A stretch of DNA of 64,000 bases from Bacteroidaceae bacterium (GTDB taxonomy: Bacteria; Bacteroidota; Bacteroidia; Bacteroidales; Bacteroidaceae): assembly GCA_017416705.1 (NCBI GenBank), contig JAFQBG010000006.1, positions 1-64,000 of the forward strand, read 5' to 3'. Positions 18,488-27,061 of this stretch are shown here, piece after piece. Position 1 is the stretch's first letter. Every line of letters begins with the position of its first letter. Both the position numbers and the translations under genes were made by a program. Under the pieces are notes generated by a model. It worked only from the letters and a program-made list of their open reading frames with translations, searched no databases and was not told the DNA's origin.

Positions 18488-19408
18488 TTATGCTATTTTA
18501 CCCTCCTGACGAAGTTTTTTTACTATGTTATCGAGCACTCCGTTCACAAACGAACTGCTCTTGGGTGTACTATAATATTTTGCTATTTCCACATATTCGT
18601 TAAGGGTGACGCTTGCCGGTATATCGTCGAAAATCAGCAGTTCGGCCAATGCCGTTTGCATTATGACGACATCCATAAATGCCAAGCGCGACATTTCCCA
18701 ATTCTTGGAACTTTGGCTCATGAGCTCCCTGTACTCCTGTGCATTGGCTATGGTAGCTCGGAGCAATTTACGGGCATACTCCATGTCGTCCAAATCCTTG
18801 TATTCGGGGAGTAGTTTTTGCGATGCGCCCTCGCTTTGAGCAAACTTTTTTATTGTCTTGACAACAAATGTATCTACTATTGCTTTGTCGTCGTTCCAAT
18901 AAAGACTCTGCTCTTCGAGGATGGCATCGAGTTCCTCGTTTTCGAATATGAAGGACTTATATAACTTGCGCCATAACTCCTTGTCTTGTTCATACGAAGA
19001 CTCGGGCGAAGCCATGTACTCCTTGTAGATGTCGCTTTGCTCTATATTATTAAACAAACGACGAAGGAAATCGGAGCTATCTACCCAATTAAATTTTGTC
19101 TTTTCCGAAAATTTAACTAACTGTTCATTGGCTTGTAATTGAGCAATAAACCGGTTTTCGACAAATTTAAGGTTGGGATTAATATCACTATGAGCAGGAC
19201 GGAGCTTGTTACTGTTAAAAGCTATTCTGTCTGCTGCGTAGTGTGTGACAGCCGGCATCAGCAACAGCAGATGCAGATAAAGGTCGTAGGCCTTTGACAA
19301 ACTAAAAAAAACCTCGTCCTCGGCGGCTTTCATGTTTTTTCCGCTATTTTTGTAATATGCGTAAACTATCTGAACTACCTTTAGACGAATAAGAACTCTG
19401 TTAATCAT
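18488..19408 (-). CDS. nusB: Transcription antitermination factor NusB
   Basis: A 306-residue NusB with the all-helical NusB domain in the C-terminal half (about 160-300). Typical segments are DVVIMQTALAELLIFDDIP and LNEYVEIAKYYSTPKSSSFVNGVLDNI. NusB with NusE binds boxA RNA and supports rRNA antitermination. Enterobacterial NusB has about 140 residues; the long helical N-terminal extension is usual in Bacteroidota. It is the first gene of the operon. Confidence 0.92.
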   Translation of the reverse strand: MINRVLIRLKVVQIVYAYYKNSGKNMKAAEDEVFFSLSKAYDLYLHLLLLMPAVTHYAADRIAFNSNKLRPAHSDINPNLKFVENRFIAQLQANEQLVKFSEKTKFNWVDSSDFLRRLFNNIEQSDIYKEYMASPESSYEQDKELWRKLYKSFIFENEELDAILEEQSLYWNDDKAIVDTFVVKTIKKFAQSEGASQKLLPEYKDLDDMEYARKLLRATIANAQEYRELMSQSSKNWEMSRLAFMDVVIMQTALAELLIFDDIPASVTLNEYVEIAKYYSTPKSSSFVNGVLDNIVKKLRQEGKIA

Positions 19409-19432
19409 AAAACGCTTTTTGCTTTACTTGTG

Positions 19433-19464
19433 CAAAGGTCGTACTTTATTACGACATTGACAAG
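19433..19464 (-). promoter_or_regulatory. Promoter of the nusB operon
   Basis: On the minus strand, TTG (19464-19462), a 21-nt spacer and GACCTTTG (19440-19433), one mismatch from TAnnTTTG, lie 25 nt upstream of nusB. Confidence 0.45.
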
Positions 19465-19504
19465 GAAAAGAGTGTTTCTTTTTAAAAAATCGTGTTAATT
19501 TATT

Positions 19505-20995
19505 TTATTTGTCACCGCCAAGAACCATACCATGGGTTATGGTACAAGGAAATTCGTCTTTGTAGTGGGATACAAACAACACCGTTTTGCCTTTGCGTCG
19601 CGAGAATGCCTCGACAACCGCTTTGGCAATACTCTTATTTTGTGCATCGAGCCCATGGAAAGGCTCGTCAAGGATAAGCAGGTCGGGGTCTTTCACAAAT
19701 GCACGTGCCAACAACGCCAAACGCTGTTCCCCGCCCGATATGCGCAGAAAGGAACTGTCGGCTATGGACGAAAGGCCGAAAATATCAAGCCAAAATCGGC
19801 ATGCCTCGTGTTGTTGCTCGTTGGCCTTGCGGTAGAGCCCTACACTATCGAACAAGCCCGATGCCACAATATCGGCAACAGGCAAATTACGCAAGTAGGA
19901 ACGGTGCATTTCGGGGCTCACATAGCCTATGCGTTTTTTTATATCCCAGATACTCTCCCCTGTGCCTCTTTTGTGCCCGAACAACCACATATCGCAGGCA
20001 TACGACTGTAAATTGTCGGCACACACCAAGCCAAGCAACGTCGATTTACCGGAGCCGTTGGGCCCTTCCAAGCTCCACACTTGCCCGCTGTGTACTTTCC
20101 ACGAAAAATTTTTCAGTATGCGACGATTGCCATACCCCACAGAAACGTCATTCATCGACAAGACCTCGCCTGCGCAGTAGGCATCGGTTTTTTCGGGCAA
20201 GCCAAGCACCGCATTTTGTTTCGCTATAATTGTGTCACGCAATTTTTCATCGGTCATGGGGGCAGCATTTTGCAATGCAAAATATTGTTCAGCCGAATAT
20301 TTCCCTACGATACATTTACCCTCCACCGCAACCACGCTGTCGGTGCAGTGCGGTATTTCGCCGGGCGAGGTGACAACAAAAATAAATTGCAACCGAGTAA
20401 CGGCAGTCAAGCGTGCCAACTGCTCCTCCAACATTTTGCGCGACGCAGCATCGAGCCCTATAAACGGATTGTCTATAATAAGTACGCGCGGAGAGTCTGA
20501 AAGCGCAAGCGCTATTTGCAATTTACGCATTTCGCCACTGCTCAGAGCCACCACTTTTTCGTCGAGCATGCGCTCCAATTCAAACAGAGCATAGACACCG
20601 GTTTCGCGCAATGCCGACATATTGTCGCCTATGATGTTTTTCACAGTGGGCACATCGTCTTGCTCATGCACGTTCCACCGCAGTTGATAACAATAATCGG
20701 CCACAGAGGAGCCATATACATCGCGAAAAGATATTGTGCGCACATTTTTATACACCGCGTCGGTAGGCGAAGGCGAAAAATCGTAACGTATAGTGCCACT
20801 GCACAAGGGATAACGCCCTACTAATGTATCGACAAGCAGCGTCTTGCCACTGCCATTACCGCCCACTATGGCTATATTTTCGTTTTTGCGTATAGTCAAA
20901 TTAAGCGGTGCAAAAAAACGCACCGAGGCATCGCGCACCACGCCATCGACTATATCTATAATGTAATCTTCGTTCAGCATAAATTGGTTAGGCAA
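19505..20995 (-). CDS. Twin ATP-binding ABC protein (ModF-like)
   Basis: A 496-residue protein with two complete ABC ATPase domains and no membrane segment. The first has Walker A GGNGSGKT (near 41) and the signature LSSGEMRK. The second has GPNGSGKST (near 315), signature ISGGEQRLALLARA and Walker B DLLILDEPFHGLD. The layout resembles ModF (PhrA) of Escherichia coli, whose role is poorly defined. No permease is encoded nearby. A start five codons later (MLNEDYIID, 20980) is about as likely. It is a single gene. Confidence 0.8.
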   Translation of the reverse strand: MPNQFMLNEDYIIDIVDGVVRDASVRFFAPLNLTIRKNENIAIVGGNGSGKTLLVDTLVGRYPLCSGTIRYDFSPSPTDAVYKNVRTISFRDVYGSSVADYCYQLRWNVHEQDDVPTVKNIIGDNMSALRETGVYALFELERMLDEKVVALSSGEMRKLQIALALSDSPRVLIIDNPFIGLDAASRKMLEEQLARLTAVTRLQFIFVVTSPGEIPHCTDSVVAVEGKCIVGKYSAEQYFALQNAAPMTDEKLRDTIIAKQNAVLGLPEKTDAYCAGEVLSMNDVSVGYGNRRILKNFSWKVHSGQVWSLEGPNGSGKSTLLGLVCADNLQSYACDMWLFGHKRGTGESIWDIKKRIGYVSPEMHRSYLRNLPVADIVASGLFDSVGLYRKANEQQHEACRFWLDIFGLSSIADSSFLRISGGEQRLALLARAFVKDPDLLILDEPFHGLDAQNKSIAKAVVEAFSRRKGKTVLFVSHYKDEFPCTITHGMVLGGDK

Positions 20996-21011
20996 ACATA
21001 GAAACCATGTG

Positions 21012-21040
21012 CAAAATTACATAAAAATATCGTAGCGCAA
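21012..21040 (-). promoter_or_regulatory. Promoter of the twin-ATPase gene
   Basis: On the minus strand, TTG (21040-21038), an 18-nt spacer and TAATTTTG (21019-21012) lie 17 nt before the first start codon. The leader would be very short. Confidence 0.45.
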
Positions 21041-21214
21041 CTTATTTCACAGAATATTCGCGTGGCGACAATAAATTCGACGTTATTTGCAAAGCAGAAA
21101 GCAGCGACAAAAAACACAAATTGTAAGTTTTTTACTATATTTTATTGATTTTTGAAAAATTTTAAGCATATTTGAAGCCGAAACACAAAACACAACACTA
21201 TAACACATACAAAA

Positions 21215-21583
21215 ATGGAAGAGTACAAGAAGAGCAGTATGTATGAAAATGAGAAGGACATAGTATTTTCACAAGCCATAAAAGCAGGCAAAAGAATATA
21301 CTACATCGATGTTAAGAAAAACAGAAAAGAGGAGATGTACCTTTCAATTACAGAAAGTAAAAAAATTGTAAGCGGAGAGGGAGAAGACGCGCAAGTATCG
21401 TTCGAAAAACACAAAATATTCCTCTATCGTGAAGATTTCGAGAAGTTCGCTTCGAGTTTGAAAGAAGCCATCGACTTTGTTGTAGCAGAACAAGGCGAAT
21501 TGCAACCACGCAACCAAGAAAGAACAATGCCTGCACCCCAAGATTCGCAGGACGAGCCACTTAAAATAGACATAGAATTTTAA
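21215..21583 (+). CDS. PUR family DNA/RNA-binding protein (DUF3276)
   Basis: A 122-residue protein of the PUR (purine-rich element binding) family of Bacteroidota and spirochaetes, formerly DUF3276. Typical are YYIDVKKNRKEEMYLSITES and the second beta-alpha unit HKIFLYREDFEKFASSLKEAIDF; a low-complexity acidic tail follows. Spirochaete homologues bind nucleic acid and regulate expression. It is a single gene; a weak promoter (TTG at 21144, CATATTTG at 21167-21174) lies upstream. Confidence 0.85.
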   Translation: MEEYKKSSMYENEKDIVFSQAIKAGKRIYYIDVKKNRKEEMYLSITESKKIVSGEGEDAQVSFEKHKIFLYREDFEKFASSLKEAIDFVVAEQGELQPRNQERTMPAPQDSQDEPLKIDIEF

Positions 21584-21620
21584 AAAGCAAATTCGGACAA
21601 TCCAAAAAAACATCATAAAA

Positions 21621-21652
21621 TTTGCTTATGAGCAATAAAAAGCGTACCTTTG
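21621..21652 (+). promoter_or_regulatory. Promoter of rplY
   Basis: TTTG (21621-21624), a 20-nt spacer and TACCTTTG (21645-21652) are a full match to the Bacteroidota promoter, as expected for a ribosomal gene. The leader would be about 75 nt. Confidence 0.7.
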
Positions 21653-21734
21653 CGTCCGCTTTTGAGACATCGTGTGATGGCGAATTAAGCAAAAACAACA
21701 AACTTAATTTAGAGTAACACAAAATTTTATCAAC

Positions 21735-22325
21735 ATGAAATCATTGAGCATCAGCGGTTCATCAAGAACCGAAGTAGGCAAAAAGTCTACAAACGCACTT
21801 CGCAAACAAGGCTTGGTTCCTTGCTGCATCTACGGCGAAGCAAAAGACGAGAACGGCAAGCCCGTAAGCAAAGCATTCTGCGTAACAACAGAGAGTCTTC
21901 GTAAATTGGTTTACACACCCGACATTCACGTTGTGGACCTCACAATCGACGGCACAACAGTTAAAGCCGTTATGAAAGACATACAATTCCACCCTGTAAA
22001 AGACAGCATACTTCACGTAGATTTCTACGAAGTTACAGAGACCAAACCCATCGTAATGGCTGTTCCTGTAAAACTCGAAGGACTTGCAGAAGGTGTTCGC
22101 GCCGGTGGTAAGCTTGTTCAATTGCAACGTACACTCAAAGTAAAGGCTCTTTACAGCCTCATCCCCGAGAAACTTGTTGTAAACGTTTCTTCGTTGGGTC
22201 TTGGCAAATCTATCAAGGTTGGCGAGCTCTCTTTCGAGAACCTCGAACTTGTAACTGTTAAAGAGGCTCTTGTATGTGCAGTTAAGACAACACGTGCATC
22301 GCAAGCAGCAGCCGCAGGAAAATAA
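21735..22325 (+). CDS. rplY: 50S ribosomal protein L25/general stress protein Ctc
   Basis: A 196-residue long-form L25 (Ctc/TL5) that binds 5S rRNA in the central protuberance. The N-terminal L25 domain (about 1-95) starts MKSLSISGSSRTEVGKKSTN. The C-terminal TL5 beta domain follows (PVKLEGLAEGVRAGGKLVQL) and the tail is Ala-rich. It is followed 13 nt later by pth, a frequent pairing. Codons favour abundant forms compared with pth, consistent with high expression. Confidence 0.95.
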   Translation: MKSLSISGSSRTEVGKKSTNALRKQGLVPCCIYGEAKDENGKPVSKAFCVTTESLRKLVYTPDIHVVDLTIDGTTVKAVMKDIQFHPVKDSILHVDFYEVTETKPIVMAVPVKLEGLAEGVRAGGKLVQLQRTLKVKALYSLIPEKLVVNVSSLGLGKSIKVGELSFENLELVTVKEALVCAVKTTRASQAAAAGK

Positions 22326-22338
22326 TTAAAAACATAGA

Positions 22339-22914
22339 ATGAAATATTTGATTGTAGGACTGGGTAACATCGGTCAGGAATACGAAGGAACCCGCCACAA
22401 TATAGGATTCACAGTATTGGATGCTTTTGCAAAAGCATCCAATACTGTTTTTGCCGATAGGCGCTATGGTTTTGTGGCCGAGGCATCATGTCGCGGGCGC
22501 AAACTCATACTACTGAAACCATCCACCTATATGAACCTTAGCGGCAACGCAGTACGCTATTGGATGCAAGCCGAAAAAATCCCATTGGAGAACATCCTTG
22601 TGATAGTTGACGACCTTGCGCTACCGGTGGGCGCACTACGCCTGAAAGGACAAGGCAGCGATGGAGGGCACAACGGGCTGAAACACATTGCAAACACATT
22701 GGGCAGCACCAACTACGCACGCCTTCGGTTCGGCATAGGCAACGATTTCGGCAAAGGACAACAAGTGGACTTTGTGCTTGGCACATTCGACAGCGAGGAG
22801 CAAAAGAGCGTCGATGCACAAACAGAGACAGCATGCGAAATCATAAAAAGTTTCTGTTTTGCAGGGCTGGCACGCACCATGAACCAATATAACAAAAAAG
22901 GTTTAGGGAAATAA
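22339..22914 (+). CDS. pth: Peptidyl-tRNA hydrolase
   Basis: A 191-residue Pth, which releases peptides from prematurely dissociated peptidyl-tRNA. Active-site residues N10 and H20 are in [19 protein letters not shown]. The segments PSTYMNLSG and [21 protein letters not shown], with the catalytic Asp, are intact. It is the second gene after rplY. Codons 25-37 are formed from a perfect 38-bp palindrome followed by a T-run (see the separate entry), so expression may be limited after rplY. A dispersed leader element begins at the stop codon. Confidence 0.95.
   Translation: MKYLIVGLGNIGQEYEGTRHNIGFTVLDAFAKASNTVFADRRYGFVAEASCRGRKLILLKPSTYMNLSGNAVRYWMQAEKIPLENILVIVDDLALPVGALRLKGQGSDGGHNGLKHIANTLGSTNYARLRFGIGNDFGKGQQVDFVLGTFDSEEQKSVDAQTETACEIIKSFCFAGLARTMNQYNKKGLGK
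22411..22453 (+). terminator. Perfect 38-bp palindrome and T-run inside pth
   Basis: Positions 22411-22448 form a 19-bp perfect stem, with left arm acagtattggatgcttttg and the exact complement after it. TTTTTG follows (five T residues at 22448-22452). The structure resembles an intrinsic terminator but lies within codons 25-37 of pth, 86 nt after the rplY stop. It may terminate most rplY transcripts before pth when it is untranslated. Confidence 0.5.
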
Positions 22915-23106
22915 GAAGCTGTTTGAATTTATATCGCCAAGTTTTTATAGAGCAAAGACAGGATGTTCACCTATTTTTTGTACGGCGCATAGCCGGCTAT
23001 GCCGGCAGCAAAAAAAAGGAAAAAACAGCCATTTTTGAATACAAAAACGGCGAGACAAAGGATATGCTTCAAGTAAGAAAATATTTAGAAATTTAAACAG
23101 TTTCTG
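22915..23106 (+). repeat. Dispersed leader element, copy A (full length)
   Basis: A full-length member of the family. The left end is gaagctgtttgaatttatat, then cgccaagtttttatagagca. The centre holds the palindrome gcatagccggctatgc (22987-23002). Next come catttttgaatacaaaaac and tcaagtaagaaaatattt, and the right end is aaatttaaacagtttct. The two ends are imperfect inverted repeats. It fills the whole gap from the pth stop to the S4-protein start. Confidence 0.8.
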
Positions 23107-23526
23107 ATGAGCGAACAGGCGAGAATAGACAAATGGTTGTGGGCTGTGCGAATATACAAAACACGCAGCATAGCAGCCGAAGCATGCAAAAAAGGGCACA
23201 TATCGATAGGCGACAAGACGGTAAAGCCGGCACACTGCGTGCGCATAGGCGACACCGTAAACGTAAGAAAAGGCCCCATCACCTATTCGTTCCGCGTGCT
23301 TAAAGCAGCCGAAAACCGCGTGGGCGCAAAACTCGTTCCCGAGCTAATGGAGAACATAACCCCACAATCGCAATACGAAATATTGGAACTGAGCAAAATA
23401 AGCGGTTTCATCGACCGCATGCGTGGCAGTGGCCGCCCCACAAAAAAGGAGCGTCGCGAGATAGACAGCTTCATTGAAAGCGGGTACGACAGCGATTTCG
23501 ACGAGTTCGATTTCGACGAATTATAA
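23107..23526 (+). CDS. RNA-binding S4 domain protein (Hsp15-like)
   Basis: A 139-residue protein with an N-terminal S4 domain (about residues 5-65; RIDKWLWAVRIYKTRSIAAEACKKGHI in family terms) and a charged C-terminal tail rich in Asp/Glu. It resembles Hsp15 (HslR), which recognises stalled 50S subunits carrying peptidyl-tRNA. This would fit a location after pth. The start codon directly abuts the end of dispersed element copy A, so its 5' leader, if transcribed, is that element. Confidence 0.85.
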   Translation: MSEQARIDKWLWAVRIYKTRSIAAEACKKGHISIGDKTVKPAHCVRIGDTVNVRKGPITYSFRVLKAAENRVGAKLVPELMENITPQSQYEILELSKISGFIDRMRGSGRPTKKERREIDSFIESGYDSDFDEFDFDEL

Positions 23527-23548
23527 TAGAAAAATCTATATACGCGGC

Positions 23549-24463
23549 ATGGAACAATTCAGTGTATATATATTAGGTTGCGGTTCGGCACTGCCCACAA
23601 CACGCCACAATGCAAGCTCGCAAATAGTACGCATAGGCAACAAGCAATTTATGATAGACTGCGGCGAGGGCACACAACTGCAACTACGCAAGTCGCATAT
23701 ACATTTTTCGTTCATAAACCACATTTTCATATCGCACCTGCATGGCGACCATTGTTTTGGACTGATAGGGCTCATTTCCACATTCGGACTTCTTGGGCGC
23801 ACCGCCCCGTTGCACATATATGCCGATGCCCTGCTAAAAAAAATCATGAAGCCACAGTTCGATTTTTTCTGCAAGGAACTACCCTACCGTTTGATATTCC
23901 ACGACATAGATGCCGAAAAAAACGAAGTCATATACGAAGACAACAGCATAACCGTGGAGACACTGCCACAAAAACACCGCATACCGTGTTGTGGTTTTCT
24001 ATTCAAGGAGAAGCCCAAGAAACGCCACATAAGAGGCGACATGATGGAATTCTACAAAATCCCCAACCACATGCGCAACGGCATAAAAAACGGCGAAGAC
24101 TACATAACCCCCGAGGGAGAAACCATCCCCAACCACCGTCTGACGCGCGACGCCGACCCTTCGCGCAGTTATGCCTATTGCAGCGACACATTGCCCTGCG
24201 AGCATAACATACCGCTTATAAACGGAGCAGACCTTTTATACCACGAAGCCACATTTGCCAACGACGAAGAGACACGCGCCGCCGCCACATTCCATAGTAC
24301 CGCCTGCCAAGCAGCCCTTATAGCCCAAAAAGCCAATGTCAAAAAACTCATAATAGGGCATTTTTCATCGCGATACACCGACGAACAAATTTTGCTACAA
24401 GAAGCCCGAAGCATCTTCCCACAGACTGTTGCCGCAAACGAAGGGCTGCACATATCCCTATGA
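23549..24463 (+). CDS. rnz: Ribonuclease Z
   Basis: A 304-residue metallo-beta-lactamase-fold tRNA 3' endonuclease. The zinc motif HLHGDH is at residues 63-68 and the N terminus shows the RNase Z pattern LGCGSALPTTRHNASSQ. Later metal ligands appear in YCSDT, LYHEATF and IGHFSSRY. The start is the ATG at 23549; an in-frame upstream extension overlaps the S4 gene and is not RNase Z-like. It is probably co-transcribed with the S4 gene. Confidence 0.93.
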   Translation: MEQFSVYILGCGSALPTTRHNASSQIVRIGNKQFMIDCGEGTQLQLRKSHIHFSFINHIFISHLHGDHCFGLIGLISTFGLLGRTAPLHIYADALLKKIMKPQFDFFCKELPYRLIFHDIDAEKNEVIYEDNSITVETLPQKHRIPCCGFLFKEKPKKRHIRGDMMEFYKIPNHMRNGIKNGEDYITPEGETIPNHRLTRDADPSRSYAYCSDTLPCEHNIPLINGADLLYHEATFANDEETRAAATFHSTACQAALIAQKANVKKLIIGHFSSRYTDEQILLQEARSIFPQTVAANEGLHISL

Positions 24464-24515
24464 CAACCGCCCATTCATACTACAAAAGCATTTGCCACAT
24501 TCCGAAAAAACAATT

Positions 24516-24698
24516 TAGAAACTGTTAAATTCATATCGGCAAGTTTTTTATAGAGCAAAGACAGTAGCTTCATCTATTTTTCGCAGGCAAGCATAGCGGG
24601 CTATGCAACCAAGAAAAAACAAACATTCTTGAATATAAAAACAGCGAAATGAACAGTCTGCATAAGAAAATAATTTTATAAATTTAAACCGTTTCTTA
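24516..24698 (+). repeat. Dispersed leader element, copy B (full length)
   Basis: A full-length member with left end agaaactgttaaattcatat, central palindrome gcatagcgggctatgc (24591-24606), the conserved ttgaatataaaaacagcga and the right end aaatttaaaccgtttctta. It occupies most of the 292-nt gap between rnz and the sigma factor gene and points towards the latter (57 nt away). Confidence 0.8.
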
Positions 24699-24755
24699 AA
24701 CCTTGCAGGCAAAAAATTGTCAAATAAAGAAGCATAAACAAACTATTTCGGAAAT

Positions 24756-25316
24756 ATGACAAAAGAAAAAAAACAATATGACGAAGGAGTCATAATAGCG
24801 CGTCTGCAAGACCCCGCCTTACAGGCCGACGCTTTTTCCGAAATAGTGAAGAAACATAGCGAACAAATATATTGGCACATAAGACGCATGGTACTCACCC
24901 ATGACGACGCCAACGATATTCTGCAAAACACATTCATAAAAGCGTGGAACGGAATAAACAATTTTAGAGGAGAATCGCAAATATCCACATGGCTATACCG
25001 CATAGCAATAAACGAAACGCTAACATTCCTAAACCACAAACAACCACAGCAAATATCATTAGACACAGTCGAAGGCAGCATAGCAGAACAGTTGGAAAGC
25101 GACATATATTTCAACGGTGAACACGCCGACGCACTACTGCACGAAGCCATAAGCACACTACCCGAGAAACAGCGTATAATATTCGACCTGAAATATTTCC
25201 AAGAAAAAAAATACGAGGAAATATCGGAAATATTGGGTACAAGCATAGGCGCACTGAAAGCATCGTACCACATAGCAGTAAAAAAGATTGAAAATTACCT
25301 AAACAATAAAGATTAA
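24756..25316 (+). CDS. ECF-type RNA polymerase sigma factor
   Basis: A 186-residue sigma-70 family protein with only regions 2 and 4. Region 2 spans about residues 20-90 (DDANDILQNTFIKAWNGI and GESQISTWLYRIAINETL). Region 4 spans about 125-180 (LPEKQRIIFDLKYFQEKKYE, then EISEILGTSIGALKASYH). It is the first gene of a trio with a single-pass membrane protein and a secreted protein, the usual layout of envelope-stress sigma systems. The signal is unknown. Confidence 0.9.
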   Translation: MTKEKKQYDEGVIIARLQDPALQADAFSEIVKKHSEQIYWHIRRMVLTHDDANDILQNTFIKAWNGINNFRGESQISTWLYRIAINETLTFLNHKQPQQISLDTVEGSIAEQLESDIYFNGEHADALLHEAISTLPEKQRIIFDLKYFQEKKYEEISEILGTSIGALKASYHIAVKKIENYLNNKD

Positions 25317-25361
25317 ACCTTTGGCACGTAACAAAGTCAAAAAAAAGCAAAGGAGAAAGTT

Positions 25362-25715
25362 ATGAACATAGAAGATAGAAAAACCGGAAAAATACCGTTC
25401 AGTGTACCCGAAAACTATTTCGAGGATTTTCACCGTAACATAATGCTGCATGTGCAAAAGACGCAGCCGCTCCCCTATTGCAAAAAAAGCAACGTAAAAG
25501 CCATGGCAACACCATTTATGAAATGGCAATACGCAGCAGCCGTGGTACTGATGTTTATCATAGGAGGCACAGCCTACCTATCGACAATAAGCCCAAACAG
25601 CGATATAGCAGCAAACGAATATAGCAACGAATACATCGACGACATGCTGGAAAGCTACCCAATAGACGACTACACATTCTACTGCTACCTTACAAACAAC
25701 GATACAGATTTTTAA
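25362..25715 (+). CDS. Small single-pass membrane protein, putative anti-sigma factor
   Basis: A 117-residue protein with an N-terminal cytoplasmic part containing PENYFEDFHRNIM, a motif I associate with Bacteroidota sigma-linked membrane proteins. One membrane helix (about residues 57-76, YAAAVVLMFIIGGTAYL) and an acidic C-terminal tail follow. It is preceded by a ribosome-binding site (aggag at 25351-25355), uncommon here. The anti-sigma role is inferred from position 45 nt after the ECF sigma gene; no zinc-binding ZAS motif is visible. Confidence 0.6.
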   Translation: MNIEDRKTGKIPFSVPENYFEDFHRNIMLHVQKTQPLPYCKKSNVKAMATPFMKWQYAAAVVLMFIIGGTAYLSTISPNSDIAANEYSNEYIDDMLESYPIDDYTFYCYLTNNDTDF

Positions 25716-25727
25716 GACTATATAAAA

Positions 25728-26201
25728 ATGAAAAAGAGCATACTGATAATAACAATACTAATGGCATTTTGCACAAATGTCATAGCACAAGAACAGCAAG
25801 AGAAAAAAAAGAAAAACCGATTTTCGGTCGAGGAATTTCAAGCATGCCAAAAGGATTTTATCATAAAGCATGCCAAACTAACCCCCGAGGAGGCCGAGAA
25901 ATTTTTCCCGTTATTTTTTGAATTGCAAAAAGAGAAATGGCTCATAGACAAGGAGGCACGTAAAAAAGCCGGTTTCAAACGCGGTGAAAAACGTAGCGAG
26001 GAGCAATGCGCCATCATGATAAACGAAATAACCGATGCAAAAATCAAAAAAGCCGAGCTCGAAAAAAAATACATGGAATTGTATCAGCAAGTGCTTCCTG
26101 CATGCAAAATACTAAGCGTTCTGCATGCCGAAGGCAGATTTCAAAAATACATGCTCAAAGATATGTGGGAGCGCAAGAACAAGAAACAAGAAACAAACTA
26201 A
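25728..26201 (+). CDS. Periplasmic helical protein (CpxP/Spy-like)
   Basis: A 157-residue secreted protein with a signal peptide ending near residue 20 (NVIAQ). A Lys-rich, all-helical body contains KLTPEEAEKFFPLFFELQKEK, similar to the LTxxQ repeats of CpxP/Spy/ZraP chaperones. It lies 12 nt after the membrane protein gene and completes a sigma, membrane and periplasm trio. A role as stress chaperone or signal modulator is inferred. Confidence 0.65.
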   Translation: MKKSILIITILMAFCTNVIAQEQQEKKKKNRFSVEEFQACQKDFIIKHAKLTPEEAEKFFPLFFELQKEKWLIDKEARKKAGFKRGEKRSEEQCAIMINEITDAKIKKAELEKKYMELYQQVLPACKILSVLHAEGRFQKYMLKDMWERKNKKQETN

Positions 26202-26219
26202 AAACTAAGAAAAAAGAGG

Positions 26220-26262
26220 ACAAGCCATCGGCAAACACACATGCTGATGGCTTGTTTTTTTA
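26220..26262 (+). terminator. Terminator of the ECF sigma operon
   Basis: The stem acaagccatc with gatggcttgt, extended by four more pairs around an 8-nt loop, is followed by ttttttt. It is located 18 nt after the last gene. Confidence 0.85.
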
Positions 26263-26304
26263 TTATACCTGCGACGAACATCGCAGAAGCAACATCGGCG
26301 CCAA

Positions 26305-26916
26305 CTAATTCACCGACGAAACGCTATCTATCAGATACGACAAATTCGATGTAAACAATTTCACCGATATTGCAAGCAGAATAACTCCGAAAAACTTTTT
26401 CATGAAATAGACGCCACTGCGTCCCAACATGCTTTGCGCCTTCTTGGTGAAACGCAACGCAAAATAGACCACAAAAGCATTAAGCAAAAGTCCAAGAAAA
26501 ATATTCAGTGTAGCATATTCGGCCTTCAACGAAAGCAATGTAGTGAACGAACCGGGACCCGCCAACAAAGGAAACACAACCGGCAGATATGTTGCGTTGC
26601 CGGCAAGCTCGCCAAAGTCTTTAAAAATTTCAATTCCCAACACCATTTCAAGTGCCATTAAAAAAAGTATCAGAGCACCCGCCACAGCAAACGAATTTAT
26701 ATCCACACCAAAAAGCCCCAGCATCCAATCGCCAAGGAAGAAAAACATTATCATGAGCGAGAAAGAGTAAAAGACAGCCTTTCCGGCATCTATTCGTTTA
26801 CCGCTCTCGCGAATACCAACTATAATCGGCATTGTACCAACCGGGTCGATTATAGCAAACATAACAATGAACGCACTTAGAAAGTGCATAAAATTAAAAT
26901 CGGCAAAAAACTCCAT
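26305..26916 (-). CDS. MarC family integral membrane protein
   Basis: A 203-residue protein with six hydrophobic segments. The MarC signature is visible: AIIDPVGTMPIIVGI near residue 22 and LPVVFPLLAGPGSFTTLLSL near 112. The family was once linked to antibiotic resistance, but no transport substrate is established. It is a single gene convergent with the sigma operon. Confidence 0.88.
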   Translation of the reverse strand: MEFFADFNFMHFLSAFIVMFAIIDPVGTMPIIVGIRESGKRIDAGKAVFYSFSLMIMFFFLGDWMLGLFGVDINSFAVAGALILFLMALEMVLGIEIFKDFGELAGNATYLPVVFPLLAGPGSFTTLLSLKAEYATLNIFLGLLLNAFVVYFALRFTKKAQSMLGRSGVYFMKKFFGVILLAISVKLFTSNLSYLIDSVSSVN

Positions 26917-26932
26917 AGCATTATATTTTACG

Positions 26933-26940
26933 CAAAAATA
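26933..26940 (-). promoter_or_regulatory. -7 promoter element of marC
   Basis: The minus-strand octamer TATTTTTG fits TAnnTTTG and lies 16 nt upstream of the marC start codon. The -33 element is not clear. Confidence 0.4.
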
Positions 26941-27061
26941 TACATTATTATTTAAAAGCCATTGGTTTTTCCAAAAAAAAGAACAATAGCTACTATTTTA
27001 TATAACAACAGCGAAAAACCCATAGGTATAAAAATTGTAGCTGACAACAATACAAACAACT

